Made by a program: the position numbers and the translations under genes. The notes under the pieces are model-generated. The model did not search any database. It was not told the origin of the DNA and saw only the letters and a list, made by a program, of their open reading frames with translations. From Planctomycetota bacterium (GTDB taxonomy: Bacteria > Planctomycetota > Phycisphaerae > Sedimentisphaerales > Anaerobacaceae), in contig JADFJC010000022.1 of NCBI GenBank assembly GCA_022566315.1, positions 1-37,143 of the forward strand: a stretch of 37,143 nt of DNA. Reading direction: 5' to 3'. Of this stretch, positions 13,077 to 21,414 are shown one piece after another (the first letter of the stretch is position 1; each line of letters opens with the position of its first letter).

Positions 13077-14558
13077 ATGGAAGAGCTAAGTGCAAAGGAA
13101 TTGCGTGATAGAATTGCAGCCGGTCGGATAAGCAGTGTTGATGCGACGGAAGCTGTTTTTGAGCGGATAGATAAGCTTGAGCCGGTCATTGGCGCTTACA
13201 TCAGCACCTATCGTGACAGGGCATTGGAAAAGGCTGCGGATGTTGACAGGCGGATAGCTGCTGGTGAGCCGGTAGGCAAGCTGGCCGGTGTGCCGGTCGC
13301 GGTAAAAGATAATATGTGCACCACTTTCGGAGCTACTACCTGTGCTTCGAAGATACTGGAAAATTTCCACGCACCTTATAATGCTACGGTTGTTGAAAAA
13401 CTGTTGGCCGCTGATGCGGTGATAGTCGGCAAAGCGAATATGGATGAGTTTGCGATGGGTTCGAGCACGGAGAACTCCGGCCTGAAGCAGACAGTCAATC
13501 CGTGGGATACCTCTCGTGTGCCGGGCGGAAGCAGCGGCGGCTCAGCCGCTGCCGTGGTGGGGCGGTTGTGTTTTGCGGCGCTGGGGTCCGATACGGGCGG
13601 CTCGATTCGCCAGCCCGCCAGTTTTTGTGGAGTTGTGGGCTTAAAGCCGACGTACGGCCGAGTTTCTCGATTCGGACTTGTGGCATACGGTTCGAGCCTG
13701 GACCAAATCGGGCCAATAACACGCACGGTAGCTGATTCGGCGTTGATGATGAATGTCATAGCCGGCCACGACCCGGCCGACAGCACCAGCGTTGACGAGG
13801 CCGCTGCTCCTGTTTGTGATTATCTTGAAAAGCTTGATGAGCCGCTAAAGAAACTCAAAATAGCAATTGTGCCGGAATTCGTAGCCGGTGCCGATGAGCA
13901 GGTGCAAAAGGCCCTGAATGAGGCGATAGATATATATAAAGAGCTTGGAGCCGAAATCATAGAAATTGATATGCCTCATTTAGATTATGCCATTGCCGCC
14001 TATTATGTCATAGCTACCGCTGAGGCATCGAGTAACTTAGCTCGCTACGATGGTGTGCATTACGGCCATCGAAGTGAGAAGGCGGAAAATTATATCGAGG
14101 TCTATTCCAAATCACGGGCGGAGGCGTTCGGTCAGGAAGTCAAAAGACGAATAATGCTGGGGACATACGCGCTGTCGAGCGGCTATTATGATGCATATTA
14201 TTTGAAAGCGCTTAAGGTAAGGAATTTGATACGGACTGATTTTACCGGCGCCTTTGAGAAATGCGATTGTATTATGATGCCTGTTTCCCCTACGACTGCT
14301 TTCAAAATCGGCGAAAAGATTGACGACCCTCTGACAATGTATCTTTCGGATATTTATACGATAGCCGTCAATTTAGCCGGCATTCCGGGCATCAGCGTCC
14401 CTTGCGGATTCGACGAGAATAATCTGCCGATTGGTTTACAGATACTTGCCCCTGCCTTCGCCGAGGACAGGTTACTGCGAATAGCGAGAATGTTCGAGAG
14501 TCAAACTGAGTGGCACCGAGCAAGACCGGATATACAAAATACAACTAACCACAAATAA
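13077..14558 (+). CDS. gatA: Aspartyl/glutamyl-tRNA amidotransferase subunit A
   Basis: GatA is the amidase subunit that releases ammonia from glutamine for tRNA transamidation. The 493-aa protein shows the full Ser-cisSer-Lys triad: Lys77 (VAVKDN), Ser152 (PGGSSGGSAA) and Ser176 (TGGSIRQP). The family normally ends shortly after HRARPDI. Here the frame runs on into an intergenic repeat and its last codons (TNHK, stop) come from the TAACCACAAATAAACACGAA repeat at 14546. The repeat therefore supplies the stop codon. gatB follows only after a two-gene cassette. Confidence 0.95.
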   Translation: MEELSAKELRDRIAAGRISSVDATEAVFERIDKLEPVIGAYISTYRDRALEKAADVDRRIAAGEPVGKLAGVPVAVKDNMCTTFGATTCASKILENFHAPYNATVVEKLLAADAVIVGKANMDEFAMGSSTENSGLKQTVNPWDTSRVPGGSSGGSAAAVVGRLCFAALGSDTGGSIRQPASFCGVVGLKPTYGRVSRFGLVAYGSSLDQIGPITRTVADSALMMNVIAGHDPADSTSVDEAAAPVCDYLEKLDEPLKKLKIAIVPEFVAGADEQVQKALNEAIDIYKELGAEIIEIDMPHLDYAIAAYYVIATAEASSNLARYDGVHYGHRSEKAENYIEVYSKSRAEAFGQEVKRRIMLGTYALSSGYYDAYYLKALKVRNLIRTDFTGAFEKCDCIMMPVSPTTAFKIGEKIDDPLTMYLSDIYTIAVNLAGIPGISVPCGFDENNLPIGLQILAPAFAEDRLLRIARMFESQTEWHRARPDIQNTTNHK

Positions 14559-14630
14559 ACACGAATTAACTTGCAATCTATTATTGTTTTTTTGATTAAC
14601 CACGAATAAACACGAATGGACACGAATTAG
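14546..14630 (+). repeat. AACCACGAATAAACACGAA repeats, upstream pair
   Basis: Two copies lie at 14546-14570 and about 14597-14630 (TAACCACGAATAAACACGAA, extended by GGACACGAATT). The same wording recurs at 15030-15058 and, inverted, at 15723-15757. The copies bracket both genes of the cassette between gatA and gatB. Confidence 0.8.
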
Positions 14631-14647
14631 TTTCGTTTTGACTCGGA

Positions 14648-15028
14648 ATGAATGAGAATGAAAATATAATTTATAAAGAACTTTCCTACAAAATCATAGA
14701 GCTGGCACTTGAAGTACATAATGAACTTGGATGCGGTTTCCTGGAAAAAGTGTATGAAAATGCTCTGATGATACTGCTTGACAGGGAGAATATACCTGCC
14801 AGACAGCAAGCTCCAACAGATGTTTATTTTCAGGATAAAGTTGTTGGACAATATTTTGCTGATATTATGGTTGATAATAAGTTAATACTTGAATTGAAAA
14901 CTGTAGATGTCATTGCAAATATTCATAAGGCCCAGGTATTAAATTATCTCCGAGCTACAGGGCTTAAACTCGGACTAATTCTGAATTTTAGAAAACCAAG
15001 ATTTGAGTATCAAAGATTGGTTTTGTGA
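14648..15028 (+). CDS. GxxExxY-family protein (PDDEXK_3-like)
   Basis: This 126-aa protein has the naming motif G-FLE-KV-Y (in LGCGFLEKVYENAL) and a nuclease-like core: ADIMVDNKLILELKTVD (D...ExK) and the ending HKAQVLNYLRATGLKLGLIL. The family belongs to the PD-(D/E)XK superfamily, but its biological role is unproven; it is often scattered in multiple copies among planctomycete genes. The gene looks A/T-richer than gatA and gatB, sits between AACCACGAAT repeats and is probably acquired. Confidence 0.85.
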   Translation: MNENENIIYKELSYKIIELALEVHNELGCGFLEKVYENALMILLDRENIPARQQAPTDVYFQDKVVGQYFADIMVDNKLILELKTVDVIANIHKAQVLNYLRATGLKLGLILNFRKPRFEYQRLVL

Positions 15029-15060
15029 TTAACCACGAATGAACACGAATAAACACAAAT
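15028..15060 (+). repeat. AACCACGAAT repeat that supplies a start codon
   Basis: GATTAACCACGAATGAACAC, then GAATAAACACAAAT, directly follows the GxxExxY stop. The ATG of the next gene lies inside this repeat. Confidence 0.75.
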
Positions 15061-15722
15061 ATTCTGTTTCAACGGCACAACCCGCCAAACTCTTCAAAGA
15101 GAAATTCAAAGAGTGGGAAAATATTCTTGTGGGAGAAGATCAACACTCAATTCGCAACCAAATCTATGAAATGATGTTCGATTCTGTCTTTTTTCAGTGC
15201 ATAAATGAATCAAGAAAATATGCCGCAAAAGATGATAAAGGCAACATTAAACAGAACAAGATGATACATTATTTTATAAATCAGTCTTTTTTCAAAACTC
15301 AACTGCTGTCAATAAGAAGGTTGAAAGATAAACGTTCAGATGTCTATTCATCGCGTCGTTTAATTAAAGATATAAAGAAGAATAGTGCGTTATTGACCAG
15401 AAAAAATATTCTTGATGCTTACAACTTACCGTATGATTACGAGAAAGCGATGGAATATCTTCGTCAGAACACGGAGGCCTTAGGCAAGGTTTTAAATGCT
15501 CATAAAATTATATGTGAGACGGCAAGTTTTATAGGAAATAATTTATTGTTTTGCGGATTCGGCAGTGTTTTACATATTTCTCGATATGGCCAATTCGACC
15601 AATTTGACCTATTTGAATATCTTGACGAACCAATAGCCTCAGAAGAAACCATAAAGAAGCTAAGAGGATTTTGGGAAGAATATAGAAGGGAAACAGAGCA
15701 GTGGAATCTACACAAAATCTAA
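15039..15722 (+). CDS. Hypothetical protein of the inserted cassette
   Basis: This 227-aa protein is A/T-rich, polar and mostly helical. I do not recognise the family. Visible pieces are KLFKEKFKEWENILVGED, the helical SFFKTQLLSIRRLKDKRSDV and a C-terminal FWEEYRRETEQWNLHKI. The overall look (R-rich 'RRLKD' helix, no signal or membrane segment) would suit an AbiU2/HEPN-like helical protein, but that is only a resemblance. The first residues MNTNKHKYS are encoded by the AACCACGAAT repeat and there is no ribosome binding site. The original start may have been lost, or was replaced by the repeat. Confidence 0.65.
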   Translation: MNTNKHKYSVSTAQPAKLFKEKFKEWENILVGEDQHSIRNQIYEMMFDSVFFQCINESRKYAAKDDKGNIKQNKMIHYFINQSFFKTQLLSIRRLKDKRSDVYSSRRLIKDIKKNSALLTRKNILDAYNLPYDYEKAMEYLRQNTEALGKVLNAHKIICETASFIGNNLLFCGFGSVLHISRYGQFDQFDLFEYLDEPIASEETIKKLRGFWEEYRRETEQWNLHKI

Positions 15723-15757
15723 GTTCGTGTTTATTCGTGTTAATTCGTGGTTAATAA
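15723..15757 (-). repeat. Inverted AACCACGAAT repeat before gatB
   Basis: On the minus strand this reads ATTAACCACGAATTAACACG then AATAAACACGAACTTA, an inverted copy relative to those at 14546 and 15028. It ends at the gatB start region and closes the cassette. Confidence 0.75.
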
Positions 15758-15758
15758 G

Positions 15759-17222
15759 ATGGTTGGCATTGATTACAAAGTAATAGTCGGCTTGGAAATC
15801 CATGTGCAATTGTGCACGAAGAGCAAGATGTTCTGCGCTTGTGCGGTGGAGTTTGGCCAGAAGCCCAACAGCAGGGTCTGTCCGGTGTGTCTTGGTATGC
15901 CCGGCGTTCTGCCGGTGATGAATAAGCAGGCCTTTGAGTACGCTGTTCTTGTGGGACTGGCACTTAACTGCGAGATAGCGATGTTTACAAAATGGGACAG
16001 AAAGAGCTATTACTATCCTGACTTGCCGAAGAACTATCAGATAAGCCAGTATGATTTGCCGCTCAGTACGAATGGCTTTATTGAAATACCGCTTGAATCC
16101 GGCCGGACTAAAAGCATCAGGATAATAAGAGCACATCTGGAAGAAGATGCAGGCAAGAATCTGCATACAGCCGGCAATTTCTCGCAAATCGATTTGAACA
16201 GGACGGGCACGCCGTTGCTGGAGATTGTTACCGAGCCGGATATGAACAGCGCCGCCGAGGTAAGGACATTGGCGGTGGAACTGCAGCGAATGGTAAGGTT
16301 CTTAGGCGTCTCCGAGGGTGATATGCAAAAAGGCCACATGCGTTTTGAGCCGAACATCAATTTGATTATCACAAAAGACGGCACCGAATACAAAACGCCC
16401 ATCGTCGAAATCAAAAACCTGAACAGCTTCCGGGCACTTGAAAAGAGTGTTGACTACGAGGAGCAAAGACAGCTTGACGAGTTTTTAGAGACCGGCCGTG
16501 TGATGGAGATGGGTAATAAAACTACGCACGGCTGGGACGATGAAAGAGAGGTAACCGTCCTGCAAAGAGAAAAGGAAGAAGCGCACGATTACCGGTATTT
16601 TCCCGAGCCGGACCTTGTGCCGGTGGAATTGACAGAAGAATGGCTCCAGGAGATTCGAGGGCGTCTGTGTGAGCTGCCGATTAAAAGACAATTGCGTTAC
16701 GTTGAGCAATACAAATTGAGTAATTATGACGCAGGCGTCCTGACGGCTGAACGCTCAACGGCTGACTTCTTCGACGAAGCGGTCGAGGCCGGTGGGGAAC
16801 CGAAGCGGGTTTGTAACCTACTAACGCAGACCGGCTTGAAAATAGCAAACGAAAAGGGATGCAGTGTAGGCGATTTGAGGCTCAGACCTCAAAGCCTCGC
16901 ACAGTTAGCAGGGATGATCGAAGTCGATACTATCAGCGTCAGTTCTTCGGTACCTATATTTGAAGCGATGGTTGAGACTGGTAAAGAGCCGGAAGTTTTA
17001 GCAGAAGAGCTTAGCCTGATTCAGAAAAGCGATGCAGGCGAATTAGAGGCGATAGTTGACCAGGTGCTTACGGAAAATCCCAAAGCCCTTGAGGATGTAA
17101 CCAGCGGCGGCAAAAAAAGCAAGAAGGCCAGGGGATTTCTTTTGGGACAGGTTATGCAAAAAACAAAAGGCCAGGCAAATCCGAAAGTAGTTTCCGAAAT
17201 TCTCGCTAAGAAACTTGGTTAA
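15759..17222 (+). CDS. gatB: Aspartyl/glutamyl-tRNA amidotransferase subunit B
   Basis: GatB binds the mischarged tRNA, phosphorylates its acyl group and receives ammonia from GatA. The 487-aa sequence shows VGLEIHVQL, the four-Cys zinc site (C26, C28, C41, C44 in MFCACAVEF and RVCPVCLGMPG), RKSYYYPDLPKNYQISQ, DLNRTGTPLLEIVTEPD and a C-terminal YqeY-like tail. I chose ATG 15759; the in-frame GTG at 15747 is inside the repeat. There is little ribosome binding sequence, so the repeat insertion may have changed its expression. Confidence 0.95.
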   Translation: MVGIDYKVIVGLEIHVQLCTKSKMFCACAVEFGQKPNSRVCPVCLGMPGVLPVMNKQAFEYAVLVGLALNCEIAMFTKWDRKSYYYPDLPKNYQISQYDLPLSTNGFIEIPLESGRTKSIRIIRAHLEEDAGKNLHTAGNFSQIDLNRTGTPLLEIVTEPDMNSAAEVRTLAVELQRMVRFLGVSEGDMQKGHMRFEPNINLIITKDGTEYKTPIVEIKNLNSFRALEKSVDYEEQRQLDEFLETGRVMEMGNKTTHGWDDEREVTVLQREKEEAHDYRYFPEPDLVPVELTEEWLQEIRGRLCELPIKRQLRYVEQYKLSNYDAGVLTAERSTADFFDEAVEAGGEPKRVCNLLTQTGLKIANEKGCSVGDLRLRPQSLAQLAGMIEVDTISVSSSVPIFEAMVETGKEPEVLAEELSLIQKSDAGELEAIVDQVLTENPKALEDVTSGGKKSKKARGFLLGQVMQKTKGQANPKVVSEILAKKLG

Positions 17223-17252
17223 GACATTATGACAGATAAGTGGAGATAGAAA

Positions 17253-17597
17253 ATGAAGGTAGAAAAAAGCAGCAATATCAGTAAATGTTCAGTAGAGCTT
17301 GACGGTGCAAAAGATGTGGAAGTAAGATGTCTTATTTCCAAAGAGGACGGGGCGGAAAATTTTGCAATGCGGATGTTTGAATTGCAGCCCGGCGGATATA
17401 CACCTTTGCATACTCACACCCATGAACATGAGGTCTTTGTAATCGAAGGCCAGGGCGTCTTTGTCTGCGAAGGTCAGGAGCATGAGTTTAGCGCCGAATA
17501 CGTGATTTTTGTGCCGCCGAACAAGGAACACCAGTTCAGGAATATCGGCAATTCCGTTTTGAGAATGCTTTGCATTATCCCGGCAGCGGTAGTATAA
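17253..17597 (+). CDS. Small cupin-domain protein
   Basis: This 114-aa single-domain cupin has motif 1 GGYTPLHTHTHEHEVFVIEG (His residues and Glu for a metal) and motif 2 about PPNKEHQFRNIGN. It is probably a cytosolic metal-binding protein or small isomerase/sensor; the substrate is unknown. It lies 30 bp after gatB with a GTGGAGAT ribosome binding site, and a terminator-like hairpin follows, so it may be the last gene of the gat transcript. Confidence 0.8.
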   Translation: MKVEKSSNISKCSVELDGAKDVEVRCLISKEDGAENFAMRMFELQPGGYTPLHTHTHEHEVFVIEGQGVFVCEGQEHEFSAEYVIFVPPNKEHQFRNIGNSVLRMLCIIPAAVV

Positions 17598-17644
17598 AGC
17601 ATAGGTGCTAATCTTGATGTGTTAACGCTCTTAAAGTGCGGCGC

Positions 17645-17664
17645 AAAAAAGCCATAGCTTTTTT
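17645..17664. terminator. Bidirectional terminator-like hairpin after the cupin gene
   Basis: AAAAAAGC-CATA-GCTTTTTT is a perfect 8-bp hairpin with T-runs on either strand. The G/C content of the stem is low. Confidence 0.55.
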
Positions 17665-17769
17665 AATCGGAATAAACTATTTTAGAGTACGTCAGGCCGG
17701 ACCGCGGGGGATTCTTGTGCAGTATGATGGTGATGCAAAAACTAACTTAATTTGAAAGGAAGAAAACCT

Positions 17770-18825
17770 ATGAAAGATAATAAATTCTCCCGAAGGACCT
17801 TCATCCGCGATACTTCTCTGGTGGCCGGAGGTATGGTTGTCGGTGCATTGGCCCCTAAAGGATACGCCTTCAGCAGGAAGACTGAGGCGGCCATCAGGAA
17901 AACACCAAGCTACAATCCGGATATGGAGTATCGTCGGCTGGGAAAGACGAATCTGTGGGTCTCGGCTGTGTGCCTGGGCGGACACTGGAAGCGTGTCAAT
18001 GTGATGAAACAGGACTTCACCAGGAACCGCAGCGATGTCGTCAGCCGGTGCATTGATGTTGGCATCAATTACATAGATGCCTGCTGCCGGTCCGAGGTAC
18101 TGGCCTACAGCAAGGCATTAGCTGGACGACGCGATAAGATGTATATGGCCCTGTCTTACTGCGGCAGGGAGGTGCGAGACGAGAAATACCGTACCGCAAA
18201 AAAGCTGATGGAAAGCTTTGACTCACTGCTGGCCGAGGCCAAGCAGGACTACACCGATTTGTGGCGTATTACCTGTAACGAACCCGGCGGAAAACACTCG
18301 TTCAATACATCCTGCGAACTGGTCGCGGCCCTCGAAAAAGCCAAAAAGCAGGGCAAGGCACGCTTCATCGGCATCTCTTCGCACGACCGGCAATGGCACA
18401 AGATGATGATAGAATACTTCCCCCAGATTGAAGTCGTTCTCTTTCCTTACACTGCCAGAAGTAAGGTTGCGCCAGAAGATAGTTTGTTCGATGCGGCCAA
18501 GAAGCACGACATAGGCGTCTTTGGCATCAAACCTTTTGCGAGCAACTCACTGTTCAAGGGCAGCAGTGCCCCAGGCGACCCTCATGCCCAGGAGGATGAC
18601 CGCCTTGCACGATTAGCTATCCGATATATCCTGTGCAACGATGCGATTACCGCACCAATCCCCGGACTGATTAGCCCCCACCAGGTGGACAATATGGCTA
18701 AGGCCGTGAAGGAACGCAGAGAGCTCGATTTGAACGAGAGAGCCGAGCTGGAACGGGCCGTCGATGAAATGTGGGCTAAGCTGCCGGCAAACTATCAATG
18801 GCTGAAAAATTGGGAGTACGTATAG
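17770..18825 (+). CDS. Tat-exported aldo/keto reductase-like protein
   Basis: This 351-aa protein has a twin-arginine signal (SRRTFIRDTSLVAGGMVVGAL) and then an AKR barrel starting MEYRRLGKTNLWVSAVCLGG. The barrel is recognisable (KQGKARFIGISSHD, then DAAKKHDIGVFGIKPF). However, the usual catalytic tetrad is largely absent by eye: Asp remains in NYIDACCRSE, but the expected Tyr is Cys/Arg, the Lys region reads MALSY, and the His position (DLWRIT) is Thr. It may be an inactive or retuned family found with other Tat proteins of planctomycetes. ATG 17770 follows GAAAGGA by 10 nt. Confidence 0.8.
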   Translation: MKDNKFSRRTFIRDTSLVAGGMVVGALAPKGYAFSRKTEAAIRKTPSYNPDMEYRRLGKTNLWVSAVCLGGHWKRVNVMKQDFTRNRSDVVSRCIDVGINYIDACCRSEVLAYSKALAGRRDKMYMALSYCGREVRDEKYRTAKKLMESFDSLLAEAKQDYTDLWRITCNEPGGKHSFNTSCELVAALEKAKKQGKARFIGISSHDRQWHKMMIEYFPQIEVVLFPYTARSKVAPEDSLFDAAKKHDIGVFGIKPFASNSLFKGSSAPGDPHAQEDDRLARLAIRYILCNDAITAPIPGLISPHQVDNMAKAVKERRELDLNERAELERAVDEMWAKLPANYQWLKNWEYV

Positions 18826-18885
18826 AAGATCGCAAACCAATGACGGACTATTTTTCTGCCGGACATCGTTTGCAAACCAGACTTG

Positions 18886-19041
18886 GAGCCTATCCTGATA
18901 ACCACTCGTCGGCCAGAGACCGAGCGAGTCGATTGTGGACAAGGAAGGCGAAACAGGCAATGTCCAACATTGTCGATGCAGCCTGACGCAGGCCACGACC
19001 GACGCAGCCGGTCGAAGCCAGAGAGTTATCAGGATAGGCTC
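18886..19041. mobile_element. Second MITE-like element, copy A (156 bp)
   Basis: GAGCCTATCCTGATAAC (18886-18902) and GTTATCAGGATAGGCTC (19025-19041) are perfect 17-bp terminal inverted repeats. Flanks are TTG and TTA, close to the TNA target type used by some IS5-group elements, whose ends resemble these. No transposase frame is inside. The element sits between the aldo/keto reductase-like gene and the cytochrome gene and ends 20 bp before the latter's start. Confidence 0.85.
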
Positions 19042-19061
19042 TTAGTGCAAAGGAAACGCGT

Positions 19062-19598
19062 GTGAGATATTTGAGATATTGGTTGTTGATGCTTGTATTG
19101 GTCTCGGTTGCTCTTGCGATAGTGGCCTGCAGGGAAGAAATCAGGGCCGAACCTCTACTACTGCTCGAAGATGCTGAAGAGCTTGCAGCACCGAGCGGCC
19201 CGGTAGCTGATAACAGCCGCTGCTATGTATGCCACATAAATTACGAGGAGGAGGCCCTGACTTTCGTGCATGCGATGGCCGATATCGGCTGCGAGCAGTG
19301 CCATGGCTCCTCAGATGCCCACTGCTCCGACGAAGATAACATCACGCCACCGGATATTATGTATCCTGCGGCAAAGATAGACTCGTTCTGTATGCACTGT
19401 CACCCTAAGGACAAGATTGATATCCCGGTTCACAAATCTGTTTTTGCTGAAAACAGCACCGAAGAAGGATACTGCACCGAGTGTCACGGAGACCATCGCC
19501 TGAGCCATCGCACCCGAAGATGGGACAAGACGACCGGTGAGCTGCTTGAAGATGATAAAGTGCGTATGCTGACTGATGAGATGCTCGAAAAAAAGTGA
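19062..19598 (+). CDS. Four-heme c-type cytochrome lipoprotein
   Basis: This 178-aa exported protein has an N-terminal signal with lipobox IVAC (Cys23). It has four CxxCH heme sites: CYVCH (54-58), CEQCH (77-81), CMHCH (110-114) and CTECH (138-142). The spacing and the final CTECHGDHRLSHRTR resemble NapC/NrfH-neighbour and decaheme-fragment type multiheme carriers; its electron partner is unknown. It starts at GTG 19062 after AAAGGAA. The adjacent genes encode Tat-exported proteins, so an envelope redox role is likely. Confidence 0.85.
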   Translation: MRYLRYWLLMLVLVSVALAIVACREEIRAEPLLLLEDAEELAAPSGPVADNSRCYVCHINYEEEALTFVHAMADIGCEQCHGSSDAHCSDEDNITPPDIMYPAAKIDSFCMHCHPKDKIDIPVHKSVFAENSTEEGYCTECHGDHRLSHRTRRWDKTTGELLEDDKVRMLTDEMLEKK

Positions 19599-19731
19599 GT
19601 TCACTTGTGTGAACACGGTTTTCACGGAAAAACTTTATCGTTAATAATTTTGTTCGTTTTGTTTTTAAAATTATAGTCCTGCAAGTTTACTTTTAGTCGG
19701 CCTTTATGGCTGAGTAAGGAGGCTTAAGAAA

Positions 19732-20634
19732 ATGAGTAGTGATTTGTCGCGAAGAGGATTTATCAGGGTTCTGGGGGCTGCCGGGCTTACTGCCGGCCTG
19801 GCCTCGGCTGTGGGACAGGCTGCAAAACCGAAAGCGCCTCACATCGTTTTCGTTACCGGCGACGACGAGTACCGCTCTGAGATTACAATGCCGTTCATGG
19901 CGCAACTGCTTGGGCGCAAAAGGCAATTCAAATGCACAGTACTCTATGCCGTTGACCCCAGCACCGGCCAGCGCAACCCGAAGTATCAGAAAAACATCGA
20001 GGGACTTCAGGCACTGAAAACGGCGGACCTGGCGGTGTTCTTCATGCGCTTTCGCGCACTGCCCGACGAGCAGTTGGAGCTGGTTCTCGACTACGTCAAT
20101 TCGGGCAAGCCCATCGTCGGCCTGCGCACCAGTACACATGCTTTTCGCTATCCGCCCGGCCATAAAAACGCAAAGTACAACGACAGATTCGGACGAGATG
20201 TGTTTGGGCAAAAATGGATTACCCACCACGGGCACAAATCCACTACTGAGGTTTCTATCATTCCCACAATGGCAAAGCACCCGGTTCTAAAAGGGATATA
20301 TGGGTCCTTTCCATGCAGCTCGTGGGTGTACCACGTAACTCCATTAGTCGGCGATTGTCAGCCGTTGTTGATGGGCAAGGCCGTCAATTCAAGCCAGACC
20401 AAAAACCAGAAAAAATACCCCCTGACTCAGCCCGTGGCATGGACCAAGACCTACAAGGGTGCCCGCGTGTTCTTTACCACGTTAGGTCATCCGAAGGATT
20501 TTGAGGAATATTCAGTACGCCGTCTGCTTATGAACGGTATTTACTGGGCGCTGGGTAGGGAGGTTCCTCAGGGCGGCGCCCTTGCCGAACCAAAGGGCGA
20601 ACTGGCCGGCTGGGAAGCCCCAAACACTCATTGA
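19732..20634 (+). CDS. Tat-exported ThuA-domain protein
   Basis: This 300-aa protein has a twin-arginine signal (SRRGFIRVLGAAGLTAGLAS). Its ThuA-like fold has HIVFVTGDDEYRSE, ADLAVFFMRFRALPDEQL, GKPIVGLRTSTHAF and the closing ARVFFTTLGHPKDFEE then LLMNGIYWALG. ThuA domains are class-I glutamine-amidotransferase-like and linked to trehalose or other sugar metabolism; no catalytic Cys is visible at the usual elbow. It is planctomycete-typical. It follows the cytochrome by 133 bp with a GTAAGGAGG ribosome binding site. Confidence 0.88.
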   Translation: MSSDLSRRGFIRVLGAAGLTAGLASAVGQAAKPKAPHIVFVTGDDEYRSEITMPFMAQLLGRKRQFKCTVLYAVDPSTGQRNPKYQKNIEGLQALKTADLAVFFMRFRALPDEQLELVLDYVNSGKPIVGLRTSTHAFRYPPGHKNAKYNDRFGRDVFGQKWITHHGHKSTTEVSIIPTMAKHPVLKGIYGSFPCSSWVYHVTPLVGDCQPLLMGKAVNSSQTKNQKKYPLTQPVAWTKTYKGARVFFTTLGHPKDFEEYSVRRLLMNGIYWALGREVPQGGALAEPKGELAGWEAPNTH

Positions 20635-20742
20635 CTTTGCCTAATCCTATAAGGTACCACGAAATCCGGACCACTATATAAGATGGTGTTTATGGCAAAT
20701 TATCATAGGGTATGCTGTGCATACCATTTCTGACTATGGGAT

Positions 20743-21414
20743 TTAAGAGTTTTTAGCTTGGAAGATTTTGCTTTCTGTTCCTGCGAATAGTCTTTTTATA
20801 TTTTCGCTGTGTCGGATAATAACCATCAGTGGTATTGCCGTTGCCGCGATGAGCAACGGCCACAGATTTACAAAATCCCAGCCCGGCCTCAGGATTATCG
20901 CCAGCAGCAGGACGAGTGGAAAAGTAACAGAAGCCCCAATCGATGCTAAGGACACATATCGCCATATCAAAACAAGCACCACCCATATCGCAACGGAAAA
21001 CGAGACGCAGATTGTATAATAAGGCCAAAGACCCAGTGCCACGCCAAAACTGGTTGCAACGCCTTTACCGCCCCTGAATTTCACATATATTGGGAAGATA
21101 TGACCTAATATAGCCGCGCAACCTGTGGCCAACCATAACCAGAGCAGGATAACCTTTTCAGTTTGTGATTGAGTGGATAAAGGTCTGGTAAGAGACAATG
21201 TTGCGAGCATTGGGACCATACCTTTAAGCACATCGAGCACAAAGCAAAGATATGCCCATTTCCTGCCGAGCGCGCGGGATACGTTGGTTGCCCCGATATT
21301 GCCTGAACCTATCGAGCGCAGGTCCTTGCCGTGGGCTTTGGCAATGAGCAGTCCGAACGGTATCGAGCCGAGCAGATACGCTCCTATGACAGCGGGTGCA
21401 AAAATTATGTACAT
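20743..21414 (-). CDS. plsY: Glycerol-3-phosphate acyltransferase PlsY
   Basis: This 223-aa polytopic inner-membrane enzyme transfers acyl groups from acyl-phosphate to glycerol-3-phosphate, the first step of phospholipid synthesis. Hallmarks are GSIPFGLLIAK, SIGSGNIGATNVSRALG and KFRGGKGVATSFGV, with five membrane segments. Its ATG overlaps the TAA of the upstream glycosyltransferase (TAATG), so the two are translationally coupled, and it ends the LPS-heptose operon. Confidence 0.95.
   Translation of the reverse strand: MYIIFAPAVIGAYLLGSIPFGLLIAKAHGKDLRSIGSGNIGATNVSRALGRKWAYLCFVLDVLKGMVPMLATLSLTRPLSTQSQTEKVILLWLWLATGCAAILGHIFPIYVKFRGGKGVATSFGVALGLWPYYTICVSFSVAIWVVLVLIWRYVSLASIGASVTFPLVLLLAIILRPGWDFVNLWPLLIAATAIPLMVIIRHSENIKRLFAGTESKIFQAKNS

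Noticed and set aside
14546-15757. CRISPR array from the repeated AACCACGAAT units
   Set aside because: Spacing is irregular, one copy is inverted, genes lie between the copies and no cas genes are present.
20707-20728. GGTATGC-TGT-GCATACC hairpin between thuA-like and plsY genes as a terminator
   Set aside because: No T-run follows on either strand. It may be only a short palindrome.
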